Assembly (NCBI RefSeq): GCF_032854445.1
Contig: NC_088307.1
Location: 14,396,017-14,460,016, forward strand
Reading direction: 5' to 3'
Source: Liolophura sinensis
Taxonomy: Eukaryota; Mollusca; Polyplacophora; Chitonida; Chitonidae
Length of the DNA stretch: 64,000 bases
In this document: positions 24,599 to 36,000 of the stretch, piece by piece
Numbering within the stretch: position 1 is the first letter of the stretch
Layout: the number at the start of each line of letters is the position of its first letter
Notes under the pieces: model-generated
Seen by the model: only the letters and a program-made list of their open reading frames with translations
What the model was told of the DNA's origin: nothing
Databases searched by the model: none
Position numbers and translations under genes: made by a program

Positions 24599-24834
24599 TC
24601 TACTAGATCAACCCATAAACAGTCCTAAATGCACATGTTCATGCTTTTTCATCTAATATCGAGTATTTAAGGTTCCGTCCTTCAATAATATTCCAGTCAA
24701 AAAGTCTTTTTAAACATCACATTTAACATCCCCATTGTCTACAAACTCATATACAAAGTTCGACAAAAACAAATACCCGCACTCCATATGTAGCTCAAAG
24801 TCTACTTAGGCAAAGGCGAAAATACATACATAAG

Positions 24835-25164
24835 ATCATGTATGTAGCATGCGTGCACTGAATGTTGCTGATCTCAGTTGTGGTGAATTATCATGTATGT
24901 AGCATGTGTGCACTGAATGTTGCTGATCTCAGTTGTGGTGAATTATCATGTATGTAACATGTGTGCACTGAATGTTGCTGATCTCAGTTGTGGCGAATTA
25001 TCATGTATGCAGCATGTGTGCACTGAATGTTTCTGATCTCAGTTGTGTCGAATTATCATGTATGTAACATGTGTGCACTGAATGTTTCTGATCTCAGTTG
25101 TGGCGAATTATCATGTATGTAGCATGTGTGCACTGAATGTTGCTGATTTCAGTTGTGTTGACAT
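24835..25164 (+). repeat. 55-bp satellite, six copies
   Basis: Units start at 24835, 24890, 24945, 25000, 25055 and 25110, each beginning ATCATGTATGTAGCATG or a close variant and containing GCACTGAATGTTGCTGATCT. The period is exactly 55 bases and the copies differ by only a few bases. Confidence 0.95.
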
Positions 25165-25189
25165 TTTTTGATACCTCATTGGTTTTGAA

Positions 25190-25500
25190 TGGATCGGACT
25201 ATGGAATCCGGATGTGGCCACTCGCGTTTTCTTACTTTCGACCTTATAAATAGAAGAACGAAAACCCGAAAGCGCGAGGCAAAAGCTCGAAAATGCGGGA
25301 CGAAAACACGAAAGTACGAAGTTGACACAACTTCGCACTTCCGAGTTTTTGCTTGGCACTTTCGGGTTTTTTACCTTTTCTCAGGTAGAAAATGCGAAGT
25401 TAATTTCGCTCTTTCGCCCTTTTTAAGAGGCCGAAAGCGTGAAAGAACGAAGTTAGTTTCGCTTTCTCGCCCTCAGGTTTTTTGTCACTGTTTTCCCTTT
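25190..25500. repeat. Hairpin element rich in CGAAA/TTTCG
   Basis: Arms rich in CGAAA lie left of a tight palindrome GAAGTTGACACAACTTC (25318-25334), and TTTCG-rich arms lie right of it. AAAACCCGAAAG at about 25261 pairs with CTTTCGGGTTTT at about 25356. A related stretch on the same strand is at 26935-27070, sharing CCACTCGC, then TTTCTTTCGACC or TTACTTTCGACC. It may be a foldback or MITE-like element; the open frame across it is probably a by-product. Confidence 0.5.
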
Positions 25501-26250
25501 AGACTATAGTTCGTTACGTGAGAAATTAAAAGGTCAGCTTCTCAGAACATGAATATAAAGACAACAGGTTTGCATTTGATATAATCAGTAATTTTAATAA
25601 TTTATTACCGTACACCCAGTACCATCGTAATACAACGCAACTAAGTGTGATGTTCAAAGTATGCCGAGATTTAGACGCGCATGTGCCAGGCACAGTCAGA
25701 TTGCAGCTTACCTGCCAGATAACAGCTCTTCCTCGTTTTGTCCTGTGTCCCAACATTGTCACGAAACACAGACCGACGATGTTCCTCGAGGGGTCTTACT
25801 TATATTACATTTAAACATGAATTTGAAGGGTTTTTCTTGATACTACTAATAAAGAACCGTTCAAAACATACAGTGTAGGTTTTTAGGCTATATATAATCA
25901 TTTGTCTCCGTTTTTTTCATAATTCTCTCATTTGCCTTTCATTTAGGGTGCCCGCCATTTACGCATTTATTTTAGTTGTAGTTTTAATTCACTTTATCCA
26001 CATGTAGTGAAGCCATTACGTTTAACAATGCATCGGTGCAAAACGCTTAATTATTGCCCTTTATATCCTACCATGACTATATGGGGTTAAAAAAATCTGG
26101 CAGCCATGAGTATGTAAAACTTTAAACTACGTCGCATGTAATAATTAAGAGTATGTTTTACACTTCACCCCACCCCACCTCACAACACCCCACCACACCC
26201 CATTTAGCGTAACTCAGTTACCACGACACATTCACATGTAGACCTCAGTC
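25501..26250. other. No gene seen
   Basis: A spacer with a CA-rich run, CCCCACCCCACC-like, at about 26166-26202. No supported gene. Confidence 0.4.
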
Positions 26251-26432
26251 CAGTTTCCTACCACCATAATGCTGAAGGATTCATTCGTCGTCATATGACT
26301 GAAAAATTGTTAACTACGACGTTAAACCCCAACCACTCACTCACTCCCACCATAATGCTGGCCGCCGTCGCATAAGTGAAATATCCTTGAGTACGGCATA
26401 AACACCAATTAAATAATTAAATAAATAAATCA
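26251..26432 (+). repeat. SINE B tail between two SINE A fragments
   Basis: A short SINE A piece (CCACCATAATGCTG) leads into the SINE B 3' end (ATGACTGAAAAATTGTTAAC, then ACGTTAAACCCCAA and a CACTCACT tail). That runs directly into a SINE A 3' end at 26344-26432 (CCACCATAATGCTGGCCGCC, CAAATTAAATAAT-type tail). Confidence 0.75.
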
Positions 26433-26934
26433 CATGTAGACTACTTGGTTAAAATCGCAGGTTTAATTCACGAGATTCATTTTATACATCTTTCCACACT
26501 CCTGTTCGATTTTGAAGCTGGGCCAAATGAAATCCCACGGAAATCCCACGGCTTGGGTACCTGCGGTTAAGTATTCCAAGAGCCTGTCCTGTATTATTGT
26601 TTGACTGGTGTGGATTTGGTCACTGAAGCAATTGATTGCTTGTGCTTCATAGACCTTTCAGACATTCACGTGGCTTCAACCCCGATTCATTTAAATATGT
26701 TTGCATCATTATCGCCTCTAGAGATTTTATGGGTGAAAAAGCTGCATAAGTGTATAACTGTGGAGAGGCAGGTCAAGCTAGACTTTAAAACAATATCTGA
26801 TTTAAAAAGCGTGTAAAAGGTTTTATGAAAAAAACATCTAACATCAATATTTAAAATAGTCTCCTGCAGTTGCTGTGCATAGTGGCCAACATCCTTTTAA
26901 CTTCTAAAGGCATTTGTATGAAATCATTATTACT

Positions 26935-27070
26935 GCATTGTTGCTTTTCAGTCCGGAAGACGGATACTGCCACTCGCATTTTTTCTTTCGACCGTATATA
27001 TAAAAGGTCGAAAACACAAAAGGGCGAAGCGCTAAACACAAAGGAAGAACGAGGACCAAATCAAAACTCA
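26935..27070 (+). repeat. Second copy of the CGAAA/TTTCG element
   Basis: It shares GGAAGACGGATACTGCCACT with the 25190 element (there CCGGATGTGGCCACTCGC), then TTTCTTTCGACCG and a TATATAAAAGGTCGAAAACA stretch. The pair TTTCGACC and GGTCGAAA forms a small hairpin around TATATA. Confidence 0.45.
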
Positions 27071-27531
27071 AACTCAGCATACGCTATGGTATGTTCCTCA
27101 TATACAAACGTTGTGGAATCTTAATACAAGTAAATGTGGCCGTTATGCTAGCCTTCGTCTTTGAAGTATCACAATTGCTCGGTCAATGAAATAGCCCTGG
27201 ACCAAAGATTTCAGACCTTCTAGCCTACCGAACTGCACATTACTTACAGCAGAATGTTTAATATTGAAGCGGCCAGTCCTCGTCGTACATGGTACATGGT
27301 ACATGTAGAGGCACTGCACCATGTTGTACCTGATCACCAAAGTCATACGGCAAAAAGTCACACTCAGTATTAAACGGAGATAAATTGTGACCCAGCAGGA
27401 GCCTATCCGACGTAGGAAAGTTATATGCTTATATCAAAGACCTGTCATACGCTCGTGCTGATTCTAAAATATAATTCTTCTCCATCATCCAACAAGAACA
27501 TACTGTCGCTAAGTCAAGCTATCAGAGTAAG

Positions 27532-27833
27532 GGGTGCCTCCGTGGCTCAGTCGGTTAGCGCGCTATCGCAGCATAATGACCCAGGAGTCTCTCGCCAATG
27601 CGGTCGCTGTGAGTTCAAGTCCAGCTCATGCTGGCTTCCTCTCCGGCCGTAAGTGGGAACATGCTAATGCTTTACTTGTGGATGGTCGTGGGTTTCCTCC
27701 CCCCACACCCGGATTCTTATTCCTCTGCCCGGATCCCTATTACTCTGCCCGGATCCCTCCCACCATAATGCTGGCCGCCATCGTATAGGTGAAATATTCT
27801 TGAGTACTGCGTAAAACACCAATCAAATAAATT
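27532..27833 (+). repeat. SINE A copy, full length, with target duplication
   Basis: It has a complete head (GTGCCTCCGTGGCTCAGTCG, B box AGTTCAAGTCC), middle and CAAATAAATT tail. AGAGTAAG at 27524-27531 and 27834-27841 is the target duplication. It is the clearest reference copy of the family in this window. Confidence 0.9.
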
Positions 27834-28518
27834 AGAGTAAGTGTTTAGTATAACAGACTTCATACCATACTCATCATTCTACCATTTTCGAATGATTGTA
27901 TTACAAAAGCATACAAAAGACAAACATATGAGACCTTCTTATGTGGTGTGTTTTAAAATAGCAATTTGGAATGTACTGCTTTGGCGGCCATGTTGGAGGA
28001 ATGTTGCTAAACCAAATCATGTTAAGAACTCTCCAATAAGGATGATACTATTCGTTAGTCCTGTACAACTTTATAGCAATAACATCACATGCTAATGCTT
28101 TACTTGACTCTTGGCCCAATTAACCAGAACATTATTTCAGTTAAGTCTGCTTAATTTCTAAATTTAAATATGCCCAAAATGTCCATAACATGAAAGCACA
28201 TCAAAAACAAATCGTAAACTGAATAAAAGTGAAATACAATACAAAACCAGTGTGTAATAAATATGTAATCTCGCAACACAAGAAAAAATTATTTGCAGAA
28301 AATCTTCAATCAACAAACATAAAAACAAAATCATACCACCTTTCAAACACCTCAACTAACACCTCAATAGAACTTTCAGAATCAGACAAAATGTTCAACT
28401 TAATCATGAGTGAAATTATAGGCCATTTATTGTCACTGACCACAAACGAAACATAAAAAAACCAAAAGATACAAAGCTTAACATGTGAGTATGTCTATTA
28501 CCTTTTTCAGGTAAATCT

Positions 28519-28596
28519 CTTATTTATTTATTTATTTATTTATTTATGTATTTCATTGGCGTTATGTCGTAAGTAAGAATATTTTGCTTAAACGAC
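28519..28596 (-). repeat. SINE A 3' fragment, diverged
   Basis: It has a TTATTTATTT run, then ATTTCATTGGCGTTATGTCG and AAGAATATTTTGCTTA, matching the reverse of the SINE A 3' end. Confidence 0.55.
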
Positions 28597-29451
28597 ACAA
28601 GCATAAATCTCTTAACACTATTTATAATAAAAATAGTAATCATTCTAACATGTTGCTGCTTATTGTTTTATACAGATACAAGTGTTGTACAAAACTACTT
28701 CAATAATACAGACAGGATCATGAGAAATCATGCTGGTGAAACAACGACATATTGAGCACACATGTACCAGAAAAGCACCAAAAACACAGTAATACAATGT
28801 AGTCAGATTTGCTAATGCATGGAAATAAACCGGTTTTATGAGCCATGTATACATACAGATGCAGCGTATAGCCACAATCAACTATCACAACACTTTATAA
28901 AAGATTATACAAAAAATAGTGTATTTTACAGTACAAAAGAATCATATTACATATTTATAATAATCTGTCCAAATATACAATGACAAAATAGTTGCCTTGG
29001 AATCAAATATCGACATAATATGTCATGGAATGTTTGTTATACACTGAACCACAAAGACCACATTAATGACTGTACATTAATGACTGCGGACACAACGGTA
29101 TGTGTAAAAATTAGAGAAACTATGTACAGCTGCATGCTATGTGTCCACATTGAAAATGTGAAACAACCTGTGGCATTCTATGAGTCTGTTGCTGCAGAAG
29201 GTGCTTAAACAGAGAACAGTGGTCCACAGACTTAATGGCTAGAAATTTTAAAGTCCTCCTTTTAACAATTATTCCACAGGCTCACTCTAGTCAAATTCAC
29301 CCTATTCTTCACAAAATCTGAAATCTTTCATATCCTTAGGTCCTGCCTACAATGCAGTTTATTTTTTCCTTAAGGATAAATTTGGTGGAAAAATCATGTC
29401 CAATATTTAACCAACACATCCTTGAGGAAGAGTATTCTTGGAATTATTGAC

Positions 29452-29588
29452 TGTTTTTATTTGACTGGTGCCTTATGCTGTATTCCCTTACATGACAGGG
29501 ACCAACACTATGGTGGGAGGAAGCCGAACAGAGCCCAGCAGAAAACCTGCGATTGCTAGCAGCTCTTCCTAAGGAGAAGAGGAAATCC
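29452..29588 (-). repeat. SINE A 3' fragment, diverged
   Basis: It reads TATTTGACTGGTGCCTTATG, CACTATGGTGGGAGGAAGCC and AGAGCCCAGCAGAAAACC, the reverse complement of the SINE A 3' half. Confidence 0.6.
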
Positions 29589-30005
29589 ATTATACACTAT
29601 TAAAGCAAAATAAAAACATTAAACTACAGATGTAAAAACCTGGAAGTATACATGTATATACATCTATATAGAATGGTTTTCTTCATACAGTCTTTGCAGT
29701 TTAATAAGACTGACTGGTCATAACCACGACAAATGTGTTTAATCTTTACACAACTAAGTTCTATGATCTTTCATTATTTTTGCTCACCACTGTTTTTCTA
29801 TCTGATCCTCCAGTTAGTCTTTTTTTCAAACAACTGACCAGTATGAAGTTCCAACCAATACCATCAACAAAAAAGGTATGAAAAAAGTAACAAAATTGAG
29901 TAATTTCAGCAAAAGTTATTCTCCAGTAAGATAAAAAATTGCCACCCTGATTTGCACACCTAAGAAAACAAAAATCTGTCAAAAACGACCAGTGAACCGA
30001 AAATA

Positions 30006-33000
30006 TCACAGTAACAGAGTTTTGGAATCAAAGGGGAATAACTTTGGTTTAGAGTTAACTCCCTTGATGCACTTCGACACAATCCTGAGCAACTCGATAC
30101 AAAACAGAACCAAAAGGAGCAGTAGCAAAAAATAAAATATGGCGAGCCGATTTTGAGCAAATGTGCAAAATATATTACTGCTTCGAGAGAGGGTATCATT
30201 GATAATTATGTCGATACGACCTCCGAGACTCTGGTTATTTCTTCCTTTTAGTGCTGACATCCCGAGCATCTGGACTGTCAAATTGTCCGAGGCACCGTCT
30301 TCATCTAGCGCACACCACGACCAGGCCCCGCTGTAGCCGTGTTCGTACGCGTGGGTGAAGAGCTGCTTGGAGGAAAAGCCACCCCCCTTCTTCTGGCTGA
30401 ACTCTCCAATAACTAGTGGTTTATCTAGCAGATAGTACGAGGCATTGACCTGAAGTTATAAACACAGCACAGGTATATTATCAAATGGTGAACTGCAAAG
30501 GTTTTTGGTCTGAAAATGAAAGGTACGGTACCTGCGCAAGTATAAGGTGATGAGTTACATTTTTAAATCATTTTTGTATACATGTGTGCAATTTGTAGCT
30601 TACCCTAAATGACCATAAATTTTGTCCATGACTAACCTGACCATTTTTCCTGATTCTGAGAGTTTTATTGATTTTAGAAAGGTGTTCTGAGGTTTGCTTG
30701 GATTTTTATTATTTATTATTTGATTGGTGTTTTATGCCGGATTCAAGAATATTTCACTTATACGCCCATAATGGTGGGCTTAGATCATGGGATGATATTC
30801 TACTGGAAAATTTCAGAACTAAAAATAATATTTTGTGACCACCAACATCACAAAAACTTCAACTATTTTGCATATATGAATGATGGACAACACCAATGAC
30901 GTTGCAACATTCTAAGAACAAAGGAAGGCAAGCGCCGGACATTTTTGAACACAACATTACATGTATATTGGACAATTAAAAATGCATGTTTAAAAATAAT
31001 CAATGAATTATTTTCACGAGAAAAACTTTCGGAATTTAAATCATTAACAGCAGATGAAGCCTTTTGATAATAATTTTTGGTGAAAACTAAAACCATTACA
31101 ATCACCTTTAATGTAATTCGTCCTATAAAGAGAATCAACCCTAGAGTTAAGAGGTGAGTTTTCACTGACAGTCTTATCTACCTATAAAATGTATGAAGAG
31201 TAAAATCAAAGAAATCGTTTCCAATCTAAACTATCTGAATACCGTATATGTACTGATTTTCAAATTAACACTGAACATGTACTGATTTTCAAATTAACAC
31301 TGAATATTCACTTATGTTTGAATTAACATTGAATATGTACTGATTTTCAAATTAACACTGAACATGTACTGATTTTCAAATTAACACTGAATATGCACTG
31401 ATGTTTGAATTAACATTGAATATGTACTGATTTTCAAATTAACACTGAACATGTACTGATTTTCAAATTAACACTGAATATGCACTGATTTTCGAATTAA
31501 CATTGAATATGTATTGATTTTCAAATTAACAAAAAGTTGTCATGGCAATTATAATGTAAACACCCCACTACAAACAACTGAGTAAACACACAGAGTATAA
31601 TTTAGGAATCCCAGAGTGTTTATAGTTTGGTGTAATATGCAACTACCTACAACATTCTTTTCACTATTCTGGTTGTGTACTCTAAAAAGCAGTTGTCTGC
31701 AGTGTTATTTGTTATTTATTTGATTGGTGTTTTCTGCCGTTCTCAAGAATATTTTCTTTATCTAACAGCAGCCAGCATTATCATGGGAAGACATGGACAG
31801 AGTCTTGTTCAGTAAAGATGTGATTTATTTGATCTGAATTTTACGCAGCACGCAAAAATATTTCACTTATAAAACAGCAGTCAGCATTATAGAGAGAGGA
31901 AGTCAGACAGAGCCGGGTGGGAAACCTACAATCATCTGTAGGTTGCTGCCAGACCTTCCCGTGCATCGACGGATAGGAAGCCAGCATGACCAGGAATTTA
32001 GCAACCGCTTTGGTGAGAGGCTCCTGAGTGATTGCGTCTCGCTGGTACCTTGGCCACTGGAACCCCCTGTTCACTAAAGAAATGCATAATGTGCCTTAAT
32101 GTAGGAATCCGTTTTAGCCTGCTTCACAACTCACCTTGAAGGGGGCGTGTTCTGAAAAGAAGCCGAGTATATCGTAGGTGTGAATCTGGTAAAAGTCCAG
32201 GTGTCCGTCCGTTACACCACCCGCCTTGTTCAAGCAGGCATCAGAGTAAAAGTTAGTCCTGGGCCACTTCTCCAGGATTGTAAACCAGGTCCAGATACCT
32301 ACAGTTACCAGGGCCTGGGGACAAAAGTAAAATAGGGTTTGTCAGTTTTCGATATTTCACAGCAGAGTTATGCCCCTTTGTGACATGATTTATTTTCATC
32401 CCTTGTAGCCTTTATTCTATGATGCTCTGTAAACTTTGTGCTGAGATGCTTTATGGGCTTTATCTAAAACCCACTGTAACCCTTCTAAACCTGACATCCT
32501 GTGGGGATTTTATCCCTACATCTGTTTACATTCTTACAATCATGATTTGTAGCTTTCATTACCAAAATCATTGCAACCATTAATTTAACCTCTTTTGCTG
32601 CCTTTATCCTTACACCCTTTGTTGTCTTTCACCAAAACTGTTCCGTGTTTAAAACAACAAAATAGAAAGTGGCTTTCCACAAAATGACTCAATAACACAA
32701 ATAATAGTCTCGAGGAGGCTTGTGTTTGACAAAATTCATCATTAATTTGTTTGCAAATTAATTTTACAAAAGAATTGTGCAGTTTTGCACAAATATTTTA
32801 TGCTGGGATGATCTGCGGTATTGTATGGCGGCATAATGTTGCTTACTGTTATCCATAAGAATATAATAAAATAAAAAAAATAAATAAACAATAAGTCACA
32901 GTTAAAATGTTAACGGACAAACCTACTTATGTAAAATTTTAAAAATTATAATAATCTATCAAAGCTTAAATTGGTGTATTATATTGACAGTTCTGAGCAA

Positions 33001-36000
33001 AACCTGTTGCAATATATTTACAAATCGCTACACTGCCGGCACTCATATATGTTGTCCATTTTGTTAACATGTACATGTATGAAAACTTAACACTGCCTGC
33101 ATGGGCAGAGGTCTGCACTACCAGAGATGGAAATTTTATATAAAAAAAAAAATGAAGCAGGGGCAATACATATTTACTTGAGAAATGTTTATTTACTTGA
33201 TTATTGGTTTACACCGTGCTCAAGAATATTTCACATATACGACAGTGGTCAGCATTATGGTGGAAGAAAACGAGACCTGTCTGTTCATAGCATGTACGCC
33301 CCCTTCAATGAGTTAATCTCCTTGATCAGGCATGTGAAAGGGAACTAAGAACACACTACTTCTATTAAACTTGGCTCACAGCAAGATATACTTTTTTGTA
33401 AAATTCAGGGAATTTACAATGTGGATTTCGTTTTCATCTTTAAGTGAGAGAAAAGATAAGAAAACTGGAGAATGAGAAAGTTAATCCATAGTATAATGAT
33501 AACGTAAAAATATACATATATGGAAAAATTCGTTAAAAATAAATTCATTTCTTACATTGAATATCAACCAAAACCTCATCAGCTCCACATCTATCCCGCA
33601 TCAGAGAAACTACACAGTGACCGGATACCGAAATATACTGGGTTAATAACCCTATGATTTGGCCTTTGACCTCAAGCACATTGAGAGCGTTGTCCGATAT
33701 ACTACATGTGTATCTTGCCATTGAGTGGCAGTATAACCAATAGCACATGTACCTTGGGGTCCTCCTGGTGTATAGCACTGGCCTGTCTGCTGATGAACCT
33801 TGAAAGATCGTAACGTGGGTACTTTGCTTCCCAGCTCCCTCCCTCCCACGGCAGGGGGTCCAGACGGGTGTCAAAACAATGGTCTTTGTTATATACACCT
33901 GGCAGGAGTGAACAAAAGACACAGTTTGAAAGGAATACAGAGCTACTCAATTATGGTTTATGTGAACACAAAAGGAAATTTTAATGGAAAACAGAAGAAT
34001 TGGGGTTATTATGAAAAACATATTTGTTGGGCATAACCTGACCAACCCTCCAAAAAAGGGCCGTACTCTACAGCTTTGATTGGGATTTTGACAGTTTCTT
34101 TCACGTTCTTCTACCAAGTTAACTTTTAAAAAAAATTAATTATAAAACTGCTACCTACATCAGTAGTCTGAACCAAAAAAATAAGGTTAGTTAATACACA
34201 ACAAAGAATTTTTTAAGGATGGCCTGAATTTTGATAATATACAATGAAAAAATTACATTCTGATTATTTAACACCCAGGTCTTAAGAAAACAAATAAATA
34301 AAGCCACACACAGACTATTAATTTCAACACAACTTGTATTCTGCTTTTAGTAAAGGGATTCAAAGCCTTAATTCATTAGGTACATGTATTAGAAAGTTCC
34401 AGATAACTCACTTTGCACAAAAACCTAACATGACCTGACACTATGGCTTTCAAGAGCTCCAAGTTTCATCACAATTGTTTCTTTGGCATATCTCATATCA
34501 TGGAGGTGGTTTCAGCAAAAGAAGGCAAGTCACCTCTGTCACAACCTGTCATGAGTAGTATTTGTAATTGGTGTAGGAAAAGGAAAAATATTAACTGATA
34601 ATGGCATGTATTAAACAGCAAGAATAACCATTAAAATGGAGACGAAAACTGAAAAGTAAAAGAGTTGTTTCAAATCTGACCTTTTGCTATGCACCCCTCA
34701 GGTTCATTTATAATCTCCCAGCTTCCTAAAGCTCTCAGGTCCCTCAAGGCTCTCACCATGGGCCTTAGAGCATTATCAATATAGGACTGGAGCTTCATTT
34801 CATCAGTATATAGACCCTTCATTAAGTTACCTGCCAAAAAATACATGAATAACTATTAACTTAAGATCATGAAAAGCTTTTCAAAACAATTATGCTTGGT
34901 GTAAAGGTGCAACATCTTATTATTTTACGCAGTATTTGTTTACTGGTGTATATATGAAAAGAAACATTTCATATAAATTATTATAATATTTTAGGAAATT
35001 GGATCTAATAAAATATTGTTAACCAATAGTGTATTACTACATATATTTATTTATTTGATTGGTGTTTTACGCTGTACTCAAAAATATTTCACTTATACCA
35101 TGGCGGCCAGCATTATGGTGGGTAGAAACCAGGCAGAGCCCGCAGGAAACACACAACCATCCGCAGGTTCCCTGCACTCACAGTGACCACATTGGTGAGA
35201 GGCTCCTGAGTCATTACGCTGTGCTAGCGCGCTAACCAACTGAGGCCCCGATGTCATCTTTGAGATGGAAGCAAATACACAGCCCTAATACACATACCAT
35301 ATAAGAACATATCTACTTGGGATTTCTCCACGCTTTATACTTCGATTCCTGTCACGGATTTAATAGATAAAATTTTATCACTAATTCTATTTATCTATTT
35401 ATTTGATTGGTGTTTTACACTGTACTCAAAAATATTTTATTTATACAGCGGCGGCCAGCATAATGGTGGGAGGAAACCTGGCAAAGCCTGGGGGAAACCC
35501 ACGACCATCCGCAGGTTGCTGGCAAACCTTCCCACGTACAGCCGGAGAGGAAGGCAGCATGAGCTGGACTTGAACTCACAGTGACTGCATTGGTGAGAGA
35601 CTCCTGGGTCATTACGCTGCGCTAGCACACTAGCCAACTGAGCCACGGAGGCCCCCTTACTACATATAAATCACACGTAGCAAATAATTCGTATTAATAA
35701 TAATTCTATCACACCTTTCTTATTTTCAACTGCCTGCAAACAATCAGGAGATAACAACCTTTAAAATGGAATTTAGATCATAGAGATATATATGGTGAAA
35801 TGCCCTCTTCTTACACTGAAAATCTGATCTGATCTGATTTGCATTAAAATTACTGTACTATAAACATAGTCATGACAGTGGGCCAAATAAAAACTGTATA
35901 GGCATTTGGCTCTGGTGTCAGTATACATGTACTGTCCTCATCTAAAATACATGTACCTATAACATATCTGAACTCACCACTCAAGCAATTCCACAAAGAG

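Larger units (their letters stand above)
27842..30005. other. 3' flank of the mannanase gene; SINE fragments
   Basis: It contains SINE A fragments at 28519-28596 and 29452-29588, both on the minus strand. A minus-strand AATAAA (plus TTTATT at 29358-29363) about 645 bases past the mannanase stop could be its poly(A) signal. Short frames at 28164-29208 have no domain. Confidence 0.4.

Noticed and set aside
24835-25164. CRISPR-like array
   Set aside because: The units are contiguous 55-bp direct repeats without unique spacers, in an animal genome.
27536-27610. tRNA gene candidate (A and B boxes present)
   Set aside because: It is the SINE A head. It does not fold as a full cloverleaf with an anticodon loop and is followed by the SINE body and tail. 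The same holds for all other heads in the window.
33652-33922. Alternative minus-strand frames across mannanase exon 4
   Set aside because: Only one frame joins in phase to exons 3 and 5 and matches the GH5 family; the others are shadows.
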